From TMP-86 sp046347195 (GTDB taxonomy: Bacteria > Pseudomonadota > Gammaproteobacteria > Steroidobacterales > Steroidobacteraceae): DNA of 64,000 nucleotides. The position numbers were made by a program, and so were the translations under genes. The stretch spans positions 14,762-78,761 of the forward strand of contig JAXMGQ010000021.1 of the NCBI GenBank assembly GCA_046347195.1. The letters run 5' to 3'. Position 1 is the stretch's first letter, and the number at the start of each line of letters is the position of its first letter. The notes under the pieces are model-generated. The model searched no databases, was not told the DNA's origin, and worked only from the letters and a program-made list of their open reading frames with translations. This document shows, one piece after another, positions 7,269 through 16,765 of the stretch.

Positions 7269-9368
7269 TTGGCTAAATCTACGGTGATTCAGGGTACAAC
7301 TCAAGATCCCATGCGACTTGCAACCGATACCGGCGGAACCTTCACCGACCTCGTCGTCGAGCATGACGACGGTCGTATCGAACTGTTCAAGGCTTCCACC
7401 ACGCCGGCCGACCCGGTGCAGGGCGTGCTCGATGCCTTGGCTCTCGCCGCCCGCGCGCAGGGTGAGAGCTGCGACACCTTTCTGGCTCGCGCGTCGGATT
7501 TCATCCACGGCACCACTCATGGCATCAACGCCATCGTCACCGGTTCGACCGCCCGCACGGCGCTGTTGGTCACCGAAGGACATCGCGACATCCTGACGCT
7601 GCGGGAAGGCGGCCGCTCCGAGCCTTTCAACAACTCCGAACCTTATCCGCGGCCCTACGTGCCGCGCGCGCTCACCTTCGGCGTGCCGGAACGCGTGCTT
7701 TTTGACGGCTCGGTGCGCCGGCCGCTCGACGAAGCGGCAGTGCTGTCCATCATCGAGCATCTGCGACAACGCGAAGTGCGCGCCGCCGCGGTCTGCCTGC
7801 TCTGGTCCATCGTCAATCCCGCGCATGAACGCCGCGTCGGCGAACTGCTCGCCGAGCATGTGCCGGACATCGACGTGACCCTGAGCCACGAACTCAATCC
7901 AACCCCGCGCGAATATCGTCGCGCTTGCTCGGCGGCCATCGATGCGTCGCTCAAGCCCATCATGACGCGCTACATCCGCGGGCTTAAGACCCGCCTGTTC
8001 GATGCGGGCTTCAAGGGCCGGGTGTTGGTGCTGACCAGCCTCGGCGGTGTGATGGATGCGGACCAGGTTGCGCGCACGCCGATCCAGGTCATCAATTCCG
8101 GCCCGTCGGTTGCGCCGGTGGCCGGCCGCCACTACGCGCAGGCCGAGAAGTTTTCCACGGCCATCGTGACCGACACGGGCGGAACCACGTACGACGTGGG
8201 CTTGATTCGCGACGGCTCGATTCCCGTCACACGCGAGATGTGGCTGGGCAAACCCATGCGAGGACATCTCGTTGGCTTTCCCGCTGTCGACATGAAAAGC
8301 GTGGGTGCCGGCGGCGGCTCCATTGCCTGGGTGGACGACGGCGGTCTGCTGCACGTGGGTCCGCGCAGCGCGGGCGCCCAGCCTGGGCCGGCCTGTTACC
8401 AACACGGCGGCATACTACCCACCGTCACCGATGCGGCGCTGCTGCTGGGGTTCATAGACCCGGATTTTTTCCTGGGCGGCGCCATTCGCCTGGACAGAAA
8501 GGCGGCCGAGACCGCGCTGCGCACGCACCTCGCCGAGCCGCTGGGTTTCGATGTCATCCGTGCCGCCTCCGCCGTCATCGATGTGGTGACCGAGAACATG
8601 GTGCAAGCGATCGTCGACGTCACCGTGGCGCAGGGCGTGGACCCCGCCGAAGCCGTGCTGATCGGCGGTGGCGGCGCGGCAGGACTCAATTCCCTTTACA
8701 TCGCCCGCCGACTCGGCGTGCGTCGGTTGCTGGTGCCGGAAACCGGCGCCACCTTGAGCGCGGCTGGCGCGCTGCTGTCCGAGCTGACCGCGGAATTCGC
8801 CGAGGTGTGTTTTACCAGCACGCGCAGCTTCGACATCGCCCGGATCGAGGCGACGCTGGCGGTGCTGCGCCGGCGCTGCGACGAATTCGCGCGCGGACCC
8901 GGCGCCGACGCCGTCTCCAGGCAGATCACCATCGTCGCGGAAGCCCGGTACGAAAACCAGGTGTGGGAAATCGACGTGCCCCTGCCTAACGCGGACTTCA
9001 CCGCGGCGGGCGCCATCGAACGCTTCCGCGCGGCCTTCGACCGGCAGCATGAACTGCTGTTCTCGGTCACCGATGCGGACTCGGCCGTGGAGATCGTGGC
9101 ATTGCGCGCCAATGTCCGCTGCCGGCTCAAGCAGCATCACTCGTTCCGGCTCGCCTCCTCCACGGCCGCGCAGGAGCGCGGACAGCGCGAGGTGGTGTTT
9201 CCCGGCCACGGGCACTGCACCTGCCCCATCAGGCGCCTAGACGCACTACCGGAGGGCGCCGAATTCCGCGGGCCCGCCATTCTCGAATCGCCCTTCACGA
9301 CCGTCGTCATCGACCCGCAGGCGCGTTACGCACGCCAGCCCTCGGGAAGCCTGGTGGTGATGCCATGA
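7269..9368 (+). CDS. hyuA: Hydantoinase/oxoprolinase family protein, subunit A
   Basis: 699 residues, normal length for HyuA. The N-terminal ASKHA-type nucleotide motif DTGGTFTDL (about residues 20-28) and the second phosphate motif TDTGGTTYDVG (about 301-311) are intact. So is the glycine-rich GGGGAAGLNSL segment near 467. With the B subunit, members use ATP to open five-membered N-heterocycles (N-methylhydantoin, 5-oxoproline) or carboxylate ketones; the exact substrate cannot be read off. The start is TTG 7269 with AAGGAA close upstream (short spacing); ATG 7311 is the alternative. It is the first gene of a coupled operon: its stop overlaps the hyuB start by four bases (ATGA). A 16-bp palindrome precedes it. 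Confidence 0.93.
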   Translation: MAKSTVIQGTTQDPMRLATDTGGTFTDLVVEHDDGRIELFKASTTPADPVQGVLDALALAARAQGESCDTFLARASDFIHGTTHGINAIVTGSTARTALLVTEGHRDILTLREGGRSEPFNNSEPYPRPYVPRALTFGVPERVLFDGSVRRPLDEAAVLSIIEHLRQREVRAAAVCLLWSIVNPAHERRVGELLAEHVPDIDVTLSHELNPTPREYRRACSAAIDASLKPIMTRYIRGLKTRLFDAGFKGRVLVLTSLGGVMDADQVARTPIQVINSGPSVAPVAGRHYAQAEKFSTAIVTDTGGTTYDVGLIRDGSIPVTREMWLGKPMRGHLVGFPAVDMKSVGAGGGSIAWVDDGGLLHVGPRSAGAQPGPACYQHGGILPTVTDAALLLGFIDPDFFLGGAIRLDRKAAETALRTHLAEPLGFDVIRAASAVIDVVTENMVQAIVDVTVAQGVDPAEAVLIGGGGAAGLNSLYIARRLGVRRLLVPETGATLSAAGALLSELTAEFAEVCFTSTRSFDIARIEATLAVLRRRCDEFARGPGADAVSRQITIVAEARYENQVWEIDVPLPNADFTAAGAIERFRAAFDRQHELLFSVTDADSAVEIVALRANVRCRLKQHHSFRLASSTAAQERGQREVVFPGHGHCTCPIRRLDALPEGAEFRGPAILESPFTTVVIDPQARYARQPSGSLVVMP

Positions 9369-11137
9369 ACCTGTCCAGTTCGACTCCTCTCGACGGCGCC
9401 CGTCTCGCCGTACTCGCCAACCGGCTCGAAGGCGTGGCGCGCAAGATGGCCAACACGCTGCTGCGCACCGGCCGTTCCGGCGTGCTCAATCGCGCGAAGG
9501 ATTTTTCCTGCTGCATCGTCACCGCCGGCTGCGAGCTGCTCGCCACCGCCGAGTCGCTCCCCATCCACGTGCTTTCGGGGCCCGACCTCATGACGCGGAG
9601 CATGCTGGAGTTCCACCCCCGTCTCGAGCGCGGGGATGCTTTCATCCACAACAGCCCCTACCACGGCTGCAGCCACGCAGCCGACCAGACCATCCTGGTG
9701 CCGGTGCTCGACGAGGCGGGCCGTCATCGCTTCACTGTGGTCGCCAAGGCGCACCAGGCCGACATCGGCAACTCGCAGCCCACCACGTACATGGGCGATG
9801 CGCGCGACGTGTACCACGAGGGCGCGCTCATCTTTCCCTGCGTCACCATTCAGAAGCGCTACGAGGACGTGGGCGATGTGCTGCGCATGTGCTCGCTGCG
9901 CATCCGCGTGCCCGAGCAATGGCACGGCGATTATCTCGCCGCGCTGGGCGCCGCGCGCATCGGCGAACGCGAACTCACCGCGCTGGCCGCCGAGGTCGGC
10001 TGGGACACGCTCGATCGATTCGCGGCGGCATGGTTCGATTACTCCGAAAGCCGCATGATCGCCGCGCTGCGACGCCTGCCCAGCGGCACCGCCATCGCCG
10101 TCTCCACGCACGATGCATTTCCCGGCACCTCCGCCGAGGGCGTGCCCATCCGTTCCACCATCCGGGTCGATGCGCAGGCGGCACGCGTGGAAATCGACCT
10201 GCGCGACAATCCCGACTGCCTGCCCTGCGGCCTGAATCTCAGCGAGGCCTGCGCGCGCACGTCGGCCATGGTCGGGGTGTTCAATTCCATCGACGCATCC
10301 GTGCCGAAGAATGCCGGTTCCTTCAGGCGCATCGACGTGCTGCTACGGGAGAACTGCATCGTCGGCATTCCCCGCCACCCCACCAGTTGTTCGGCGGCCA
10401 CCACCAACATCGCCGACCGGGTCGCCAACGGCGTGCAGCGCGCTTTCGCGGATCTCGCCCCGGGCGCCGGCATGGCCGAATGCGGCGCGGTAATTCCACC
10501 ATCGGTGGGCGTCGTGTCTGGGTTCGACCCACGCTCGCAGCGAAGCTACGTAAACCAAGTCTTCCTGGGCATGACCGGCGGCGCCGCGGCGCCCGACAGC
10601 GATGCCTGGCTCACCATCGGCCACGTCGGCAATGCCGGCATGAGCTGTCTCGATGGCATCGAGCTGGACGAGCTTTATCATCCCCTGGTGGTGGAGCGCC
10701 GGGAACTGCTGCCGGATACGGAAGGCGCGGGCCGGCACATCGGCGCCTATTCCATGCGGGTGGAATTCGGGCCAACGCTGGCGCCGATGGACATCGGCTA
10801 CGTGAGCGACGGCCACGTCAACGCGCCGCTCGGCGCGCGCGGCGGCCTCGCCGGCGGCCGGGCAGATCAGCAGCTGCGGCACCGTGACGGGCATACCGAG
10901 CAACTGCCGTCCTGTGCGGTGGCGCGCATCGATACCGGCGACATGATGATCGCGACCAGCACCGCGGGCGGCGGCTACGGTTCACCTCTGGAGCGTGACC
11001 CGCAACTCGTGGCCGAAGCCGTGCGCGAAGGGCTGCTGTCGCCGGCCCGTGCCGCCGAGGTGTATGGCGTTCTCCTGCGCGGCGACGGAACGCCGGACCT
11101 GCCTGCCACTGAGGCGCGCCGAGGAAACAAGCCATGA
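9365..11137 (+). CDS. hyuB: Hydantoinase/oxoprolinase family protein, subunit B
   Basis: 590 residues. Typical HyuB features appear in order: LANRLEGVARKMANTLLRTGRSGVL at the N-terminus, then the metal-site region HVLSGPDL and HNSPYHGCSHAADQTILVPV (residues about 90-120). RDNPDCLPCGLNLSEA lies in the middle and GGGGYGSPLERDP near the C-terminus. It forms a complex with HyuA, supplying the ring-opening/hydrolysis site while A handles ATP. ATGA overlaps on both sides (hyuA upstream, SDR downstream) indicate translational coupling and equal expression. In place of carbonyl-carboxylase genes (no third AcxC-like subunit is seen), the partner genes favour ring hydrolysis rather than acetone-type carboxylation; this is inference. 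Confidence 0.93.
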   Translation: MNLSSSTPLDGARLAVLANRLEGVARKMANTLLRTGRSGVLNRAKDFSCCIVTAGCELLATAESLPIHVLSGPDLMTRSMLEFHPRLERGDAFIHNSPYHGCSHAADQTILVPVLDEAGRHRFTVVAKAHQADIGNSQPTTYMGDARDVYHEGALIFPCVTIQKRYEDVGDVLRMCSLRIRVPEQWHGDYLAALGAARIGERELTALAAEVGWDTLDRFAAAWFDYSESRMIAALRRLPSGTAIAVSTHDAFPGTSAEGVPIRSTIRVDAQAARVEIDLRDNPDCLPCGLNLSEACARTSAMVGVFNSIDASVPKNAGSFRRIDVLLRENCIVGIPRHPTSCSAATTNIADRVANGVQRAFADLAPGAGMAECGAVIPPSVGVVSGFDPRSQRSYVNQVFLGMTGGAAAPDSDAWLTIGHVGNAGMSCLDGIELDELYHPLVVERRELLPDTEGAGRHIGAYSMRVEFGPTLAPMDIGYVSDGHVNAPLGARGGLAGGRADQQLRHRDGHTEQLPSCAVARIDTGDMMIATSTAGGGYGSPLERDPQLVAEAVREGLLSPARAAEVYGVLLRGDGTPDLPATEARRGNKP

Positions 11138-11898
11138 CCACAATACACCGCAGCGTGATCGTCACGGCCGGCGCGGGTGGCGCGGGTCTGATCATCGCAC
11201 GCCGCTTTCGCGACGCCGGCGCACGCGTCACGGTGTGCGACGTGGACGAGGCCGCCATTCGACGCGCCAACGACGACGGCCTGCTGGGGATCGTAGGCAA
11301 CGCGGGCCAGGAAGCCGACGTCGAGCGCCTGTTCGTGACCGCCGAGAAAGCCCATGGTCCCGTCGAGGTGCTGATCAACAATGTCGGTATCGCCGGTCCC
11401 ACCGCGGCCGTGGAGAACGTGGCGCTCGCCGACTGGGAACGAACCTTGCGCGCCAATCTCACCAGCCATTTCCTGTGTATCCGGCGCGCGGTGCCCACGA
11501 TGAAGGCGGCCCGCAACGGTTTGATCGTCAACATCTCCTCCGGCAGCGCCAAGGTGGGTCTGCCGTTGCGGGTTCCGTATGTGGTTTCCAAGGGAGCCGT
11601 GCTGTCGTTGACCACGACGCTTGCCAGGGAACTGGGGCCCGCGGGCATCCGGGTGAATGCCATCCTGCCCGGCGCCATCCGCGGCGAGCGCATCGAGCGC
11701 ATCATCCGCGACAAGTCGGCCGCGCTGGGCATGTCCGCGGCCGAATACGAACAATCGCTCCTACGCTACATTTCCCTGCGCACCATGGTGGAGCCCGACG
11801 ACATCGCCGCGATGGCGCTGTTCCTGGCATCCGCGGCCGGCTGCCGCATCACCGGCCAACTGCTGGGAGTCGACGGCAACATCGAGTGGGAGGAATGA
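11134..11898 (+). CDS. Short-chain dehydrogenase/reductase (SDR)
   Basis: 254 residues. The catalytic set Ser136 - Tyr149 - Lys153 (NISSGSAK, YVVSK) is intact, as are the NNVGIAGPT strand and the tail GQLLGVDGNIEWEE. The cofactor loop reads TAGAGGAGLIIA rather than the usual TGxxxGIG: the glycines are kept but displaced. Asp36 after the second strand (VCDVDEA) predicts NAD rather than NADP. It should oxidise a hydroxyl intermediate of the hyuAB/BKACE pathway. The start overlaps hyuB by ATGA. The end overlaps an alternative ATG of the next gene, so the run from hyuA to BKACE is a single transcript with almost no gaps. Confidence 0.9.
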   Translation: MTTIHRSVIVTAGAGGAGLIIARRFRDAGARVTVCDVDEAAIRRANDDGLLGIVGNAGQEADVERLFVTAEKAHGPVEVLINNVGIAGPTAAVENVALADWERTLRANLTSHFLCIRRAVPTMKAARNGLIVNISSGSAKVGLPLRVPYVVSKGAVLSLTTTLARELGPAGIRVNAILPGAIRGERIERIIRDKSAALGMSAAEYEQSLLRYISLRTMVEPDDIAAMALFLASAAGCRITGQLLGVDGNIEWEE

Positions 11899-11933
11899 GC
11901 CGGCATGAATTCAACCGACAACGAGGGTATGCC

Positions 11934-12902
11934 ATGAAACCAGAAATCCCTGCCCACTGGGCCTATGCGGATAGCTATGCGTTCATGGAGCGAGTCCAGA
12001 ACGGCATGCCGCCGCTGATGATCTGCGTCGCCTGCAATGGCGGCGTGCAGGGCAAGGAAACCAACGAAGCGTTGCCGGAAACACCGGACGAGATCGCGGA
12101 TTCCGTGTACGGCGCTTACAAGGCGGGCGCAAGCGTGGTTCACGTGCATGCCCGCAATCCTGACAACCGGACCGAGGCGGCGACGACGACGGAGGTCTGG
12201 TGCGAAGTGAACAAGAAGATTCGCGAGCGCTGCCCGGATATCGTCATTAACAACACCACGGGAGGAGGATTGAATTCCACCATGCAGGACCGGCTTGCTT
12301 GTCTGGATGCACGGCCGGAGTTGGCTTCGCTCAACCTCACGCCCGACATGAGCCGGTTCAAACTCAAGGAACGCAAGGCGCCGTTGCCCAATCCGCGCGG
12401 ACCCATCGAGTTCGACGATTGCATTCCCTTCAGCTACCGGCTGGTCAACGAGTTTGCCCGTCAAATGAAGGTTCGCGGCATCAAGCCGGAACTGGAGACC
12501 TATCACACGGGAGGAGCCTGGGTGGTGCGGGATCTTATCGAGCAGAAGCTGATCGATGCGCCGTACCTGATTCAGACCGTCATGGGCTATCAGACCTCGA
12601 GCTTTCCCACGGTGGACAACGTGATGAACCTGCTGAGGGAGCTGCCGGACGGCGCCATCTGGTTGTGCTCGGGTATCGGTCCTTTCCAGGTGCCCATGAC
12701 CTCCCTGGCGATTCTGCTGGGTGGTCACGCGCGGGTGGGCCTCGAGGATAATCTGTATTTGCGGCGCGGCGAGAAGTTGCGGTCCAATGCGCAAGCGGTT
12801 GAACGCACGGTGAGAATCGCACATGAATTCAACCGCGAAATCGCCACGCCCGCCCAGGTTCGGCAGATGCTTGGCATTTCCGCGACGCCCACCCGATACT
12901 GA
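11934..12902 (+). CDS. BKACE (DUF849) beta-keto acid cleavage enzyme
   Basis: 322 residues. The zinc-site motif VHVHARNP (His70, His72) and the substrate-anchor strand NNTTGGG (about 107-113) identify the beta-keto acid cleavage family. The founding member Kce splits 3-keto-5-aminohexanoate with acetyl-CoA to an acyl-CoA plus acetoacetate. The family acts on many beta-keto acids, including dehydrocarnitine, so the true substrate depends on pathway context: here a HyuAB ring opener, SDRs and a hydroxyacyl dehydrogenase. I chose ATG 11934, preceded by GAGGG at good spacing. An in-frame ATG at 11895 overlaps the SDR stop but sits directly against its purine tract. It is cytosolic, and likely a late step of the operon. 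Confidence 0.92.
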   Translation: MKPEIPAHWAYADSYAFMERVQNGMPPLMICVACNGGVQGKETNEALPETPDEIADSVYGAYKAGASVVHVHARNPDNRTEAATTTEVWCEVNKKIRERCPDIVINNTTGGGLNSTMQDRLACLDARPELASLNLTPDMSRFKLKERKAPLPNPRGPIEFDDCIPFSYRLVNEFARQMKVRGIKPELETYHTGGAWVVRDLIEQKLIDAPYLIQTVMGYQTSSFPTVDNVMNLLRELPDGAIWLCSGIGPFQVPMTSLAILLGGHARVGLEDNLYLRRGEKLRSNAQAVERTVRIAHEFNREIATPAQVRQMLGISATPTRY

Positions 12903-12916
12903 ACATCGCCACACGC

Positions 12917-14218
12917 ATGCCTGCCACCGATACGAGTCTCAGCAGGGCAGACGATGCCGCGGTGCCGCTGCCGGTGGAAGCGCGAATGTCGCGCGGCGCC
13001 TTGTTGATGGCGTGGGCCAGCATATGCAGCGCCATGGTGTATCTGTTCCTCGGCGCAACCTTGGCGCTGAGCTTCGGGGTGCGTAATGCCGTCATCGGCA
13101 TGGTGCTGGCCGTTGTCGTGTTCGGATTCCTGTGCGGATACCTCGCAAGATTTGCGGCCACCACCGGCATGTCGAGCTCCGTGCTCAGCCAATTCATGTT
13201 GGGCAAGGCCGGCGGCAGCATCGCAACCCTGATCCTGAGTGCCACCGGCGTGTACTACGCGGTATTCGAAGGCTCGGTTTTGGCGGTGGCGATACACAAG
13301 GCCATTCCGCAACTCAGCTATGCCGCCGCAGCCTTCGTGGTCGTCGCCTACAGTGTGCCGTTGATCCTCGGAAGCGTTCAGAACTGGATCGATCGTCTGA
13401 ATGGCGTGCTGTTGCCGTTTTACCTGGTGGGCATCGCTGCGCTGATCATCACCTCGTTCGTTCATCACAGCCAGGGCCCGGCGTTCTGGAGCGTGGGGCC
13501 GGCATCGGGCACGCCGCCTTTCGGATGGTGGTACTGCTTTGCAACTTACCTTGGTGTCCTTGTCATGGTGATGGTGACGATGGATTTTGCGCGTTTCGGC
13601 CGGCCGGATGATGCGGCCTGGCATGCACGTATCACCTTCGGCATGCCGTTTTATGCCGTCACCTACTTGCTCAATGGCATCGTCGGAATTCTGATCGTTT
13701 CCACGCTGGATGCTGCCACGGTGACCGAAACGGCCGTCGTCGATGCCAGCCTGGTGCTGCTCGGCACCCTCGCAGGTCTCGGGTGGGTGTTCGTATCGCA
13801 GACCCGCATCAACACCGCGAACTTTCTTCTGGGTACCCTGAATCTGCAGGCTTTTTTGCGGGAAGCGCTCGGCATCCGGTTATCGAAGGCATGGTGCGCG
13901 GCCGTGGTCGGGCTGGCTACTTTTGGTCTCATGCGCTCCACGGATATTTTCAAATACCTGGTCGTTGCGCTCAATTGGCAGGCCGTCTTTACCACGGCAT
14001 GGGTGGGCGTTGCCCTGTCGCATGTCGCACTGGTGCGTCAGGGACGTGCGCCGTCGAGCGGAAATCCGGGTCTCATCTCCTGGGTATTGGGGGCCTTCGC
14101 CGGAGGCACGATACTGGCAGCCGGGGCCCGCTTGTCGCTGTGGTATCCCGTCGTCACGGTAGCGGTGTCGGTTATGGCTCACCGGGTATTGCTGATCCGT
14201 CAGCGGTCATCACCATAG
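12917..14218 (+). CDS. NCS1-type purine/cytosine permease-like transporter
   Basis: 433 residues with about twelve hydrophobic helices after a polar 24-residue N-terminus. The first helix region (RGALLMAWASICSAMVYLFLGATL) and the TMDFARFGRPDDAAW segment between helices resemble the nucleobase:cation symporter-1 family. Known members carry hydantoins, allantoin, cytosine, uracil or thiamine-like rings. It begins 14 bases after the BKACE stop, so it is probably the last gene of the hyuAB operon and supplies the ring substrate. This agrees with a hydantoinase-type pathway and is one of the best clues to the substrate class. No clear ribosome site is seen before ATG 12917. Its 3' end overlaps the convergent Gfo/Idh gene by 19 bases. 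Confidence 0.82.
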   Translation: MPATDTSLSRADDAAVPLPVEARMSRGALLMAWASICSAMVYLFLGATLALSFGVRNAVIGMVLAVVVFGFLCGYLARFAATTGMSSSVLSQFMLGKAGGSIATLILSATGVYYAVFEGSVLAVAIHKAIPQLSYAAAAFVVVAYSVPLILGSVQNWIDRLNGVLLPFYLVGIAALIITSFVHHSQGPAFWSVGPASGTPPFGWWYCFATYLGVLVMVMVTMDFARFGRPDDAAWHARITFGMPFYAVTYLLNGIVGILIVSTLDAATVTETAVVDASLVLLGTLAGLGWVFVSQTRINTANFLLGTLNLQAFLREALGIRLSKAWCAAVVGLATFGLMRSTDIFKYLVVALNWQAVFTTAWVGVALSHVALVRQGRAPSSGNPGLISWVLGAFAGGTILAAGARLSLWYPVVTVAVSVMAHRVLLIRQRSSP

Positions 14219-15264
14219 GCGCAGAGCGCGGCAGCGAGCGCGTGGATGCCGTCGTCGGCACTGACCGGCGGTGGAGTTCCAAGCCGCAGAGCTGCCGCGA
14301 ATGACTCGATCTGGGTAGCGAAGTGCGCGGTACTGGCGCGGCCGCTCAAGGGTATTCGCCGCGCGCCTGCTGCGGAGAAGTGAATCAGCACGTTGGCATA
14401 GTGAAAGATCCGCAGGCTCCCTGTGGTGCCATACACCTCGATGCTGCCGGGACTGGCACTCCAGCCGCCCGCAGGAACAAAGCCGGTGCAATCCCATCCG
14501 GCGCCCTCGGCAAACATTCCCGCCGTGGGCAGACTGGCTGGGAATGATGCATCGTTATAGAGCAGGAGTCCCAAGGCACCGGCGGAGAAATCCATCTGCA
14601 GGTATTCAGGAACCGGGGGACCTCCACTGAAGACACCGCGACCAAGGGAGCGGATAATTTCCTGCCCGGTGAACCATCGAAACACGTCGATCAAGTGGAT
14701 GCCATGGTCCATCAATCCCAGGCCGGAGCCGCCGGGGCCGCCAGCAGGATAATGATGAGGCGGCAGCGGCTGCCAGCGCTCCTCGCCCTGACCGCCCAGC
14801 AGTTCCTCCCGCAGGAGTTGGATGCGCCCAATCGCTCCTTGGTCGATCATGGTGCGCGCCGCGGCCACCGCGGGCAGATAGCGATAAGAAGCTCCGTAGC
14901 AGAACTGTACGCCGGCGGCTTCACACGCGGCCTTTATGCGACGGGCGGATTCCAGCGTCAGCGCCATCGGTTTTTCACACAGCACGTGAACGCCGGCGGT
15001 GGCGCAGTCGAGGACGATCTGCTCGTGAGTGCATGCAGGCGTGAGCACGCAGGCAATGTCCGGCTTGCATTCCTTGAGCATCCGCCGATGATCGGAAAAT
15101 CCGGGGACTCCGAAGGGCGCGAGCAATGCCTCGCGGCGAGCGTCATCGATCTCGGCGGCCGCGACGATGTCGATGCCGTTGGCGGCCCGGTAGGCATCGA
15201 GGTGAAGCTTCCCCACGCCTCCCAACCCGATCAGCGCCACGCGCATCTTGGATGAACTATTCAT
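14200..15264 (-). CDS. Gfo/Idh/MocA-family NAD(P)-dependent oxidoreductase
   Basis: 354 residues. The Rossmann start MRVALIGLGGVGKLHLDAY (GxGxxG), LTPACTHEQIV and the CEKPMAL motif (Glu97-Lys98-Pro99, with the family's catalytic-region lysine) are all present. A GYGxSYRYLPA-like block and DHGIHLIDVFRWFTG (His in the conserved DxGxHxxD) follow. Members oxidise sugars, inositols, or reduce biliverdin and imines. The protein overlaps the upstream APC permease gene by eight bases, so uptake and oxidation of one compound are likely linked. It is convergent with the NCS1 permease. The substrate is not evident. Confidence 0.88.
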   Translation of the reverse strand: MNSSSKMRVALIGLGGVGKLHLDAYRAANGIDIVAAAEIDDARREALLAPFGVPGFSDHRRMLKECKPDIACVLTPACTHEQIVLDCATAGVHVLCEKPMALTLESARRIKAACEAAGVQFCYGASYRYLPAVAAARTMIDQGAIGRIQLLREELLGGQGEERWQPLPPHHYPAGGPGGSGLGLMDHGIHLIDVFRWFTGQEIIRSLGRGVFSGGPPVPEYLQMDFSAGALGLLLYNDASFPASLPTAGMFAEGAGWDCTGFVPAGGWSASPGSIEVYGTTGSLRIFHYANVLIHFSAAGARRIPLSGRASTAHFATQIESFAAALRLGTPPPVSADDGIHALAAALCAYGDDR

Positions 15265-16693
15265 GTCGAGCGTCCTCGGCGAAGGATTCTTTGACGAAAA
15301 CCACGTAATACAAACCTCCCGTCACCGCCCACGCAGCCAGTAGTATCCACTCCGCCGGTACCTTTCCAGGGTGCTCCAGGATGGGGTTAACGATGGCGAT
15401 TCCAATCATCGTGACTGCGAGGAACAGCCCGACCCATATTGTCATGATTCCCCCTGGAGCACGATAGTCCGGCAGCGCTGCGCCATGGCGTCGCTGTCGG
15501 ATCAGCACGATGAGGCACAGCAAGATGCTCAATGCCAGGCAGATCGACACCATGTCCACCAGTGGCAACAAGGCGGCCCGTCCCATCAGAGGTCCCGCCA
15601 GGGACAAGGCCGTGATGAGCAGAATCGCGCGCCGCGGCGAGCCATGGCGAGCGTCGGTCACAGCGAGGAAAGAGGGTAGCAGTCGGTCCCGGGACAAGGC
15701 GACGACCAGCCGTGTGCCCAGCCACGCGACCGCACTCCAAGTCTTGGCCACGGAAATGGCGGCTGTGCCGATGACCAGGGTTCCCAACCCCCATCCCGGC
15801 ATCAATTGGTCGAAGGCGGCGCGGGCGGGCAGCGGGTCGCCTGTGATCTGCTGCCAGGGAACAGCGCTGGCCGCGGAAAAGATGATGCCGCAGTAGATCA
15901 GCGTCGCTGCCCCGATGCCGGCGACGACCGCGCGGATGGCGTGTGCCACGCTGATCCCTTCTCGCCTTTCCTCGATTGCGTGCAGGGCTGACTGCCACCC
16001 ATTCAGGAAGAACGCGCACAACGAAAAGACCCAGACAGCACCATAAGTCCATGAACGGCCATCCATGGACTGAAAGGCGGGAGCAAGGTTCTTCGGATTT
16101 CCCAAAGCGATGCCCAGGGTAATTACCACCACCATCAGGGTAATGAAGCCAAAAGTGACGATGTTCTGGAAGCGGATGGCGCCATGCGCTCCACCCCAAT
16201 GCAGCAGGCCTACGAGCGTTGCGCCGGCAAATCCAATCGCCAGCGAAGAGGCGTCGATCGGTTGCCCTCCTACTCGGTACAACACCATCGCGCCCATGCC
16301 CGGAAACAGCGTGTGGATCAGCGTCGCCAGGACGACGGATTCGAACGCACACACCGCCGCTGCAAACAGAGTCAGAAACCATCCCACCAGAAAGGCGGGC
16401 CCGCGTCCGAGCGCATCGCGGACGAAGAGAAACTCACCACCGGCGCGGCCGGAACGGCTTGCCAATTCGCCATAGCACATGGCGATACAAATCATGGTTG
16501 CACCGCCGGCAACAAATCCCACTATGGCGCCGCCAGGACCGGCGGCTCGCAACCAGTCGCCGAGCACGACCACCCATCCGGAACCGACCATGGCTCCGAC
16601 CGCCAGCGTAAAAAACCCGCTGGGTCCGATGACGCGTTTCAGCGCCATCGGTGTGTTCGCGGGCCTGGTCTCGATGGCAACTGAATCCGACAT
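15257..16693 (-). CDS. APC-superfamily amino acid/amine permease
   Basis: 478 residues from the ATG at 16693 (MSDSVAIET); the frame stays open 16 codons farther but without a ribosome site. Twelve hydrophobic helices start with GFFTLAVGAMVGSGWVVVLG, the APC helix-1 unwound motif (G-x-G). SRSGRAGGEFLFVRDALG is the conserved loop after helix 2. Family members import amino acids, polyamines or related amines by proton symport. The gene overlaps the start of the Gfo/Idh gene by eight bases, indicating translational coupling. Upstream is the P450 stump, divergently oriented across 72 bases. Confidence 0.88.
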   Translation of the reverse strand: MSDSVAIETRPANTPMALKRVIGPSGFFTLAVGAMVGSGWVVVLGDWLRAAGPGGAIVGFVAGGATMICIAMCYGELASRSGRAGGEFLFVRDALGRGPAFLVGWFLTLFAAAVCAFESVVLATLIHTLFPGMGAMVLYRVGGQPIDASSLAIGFAGATLVGLLHWGGAHGAIRFQNIVTFGFITLMVVVITLGIALGNPKNLAPAFQSMDGRSWTYGAVWVFSLCAFFLNGWQSALHAIEERREGISVAHAIRAVVAGIGAATLIYCGIIFSAASAVPWQQITGDPLPARAAFDQLMPGWGLGTLVIGTAAISVAKTWSAVAWLGTRLVVALSRDRLLPSFLAVTDARHGSPRRAILLITALSLAGPLMGRAALLPLVDMVSICLALSILLCLIVLIRQRRHGAALPDYRAPGGIMTIWVGLFLAVTMIGIAIVNPILEHPGKVPAEWILLAAWAVTGGLYYVVFVKESFAEDARHE

Positions 16694-16765
16694 GGCTGTC
16701 TCGTTGTAATTGCTTATAGCGGAAGTATATGAAAATACCAATTAACGATAAGACAATCGGTAAAG

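Noticed and set aside
10995..11933. Upstream part of a frame that continues into the BKACE gene
   Set aside because: Arg/Gly-rich sequence lying over the SDR in another frame; the BKACE protein starts at 11934 behind its own ribosome site.
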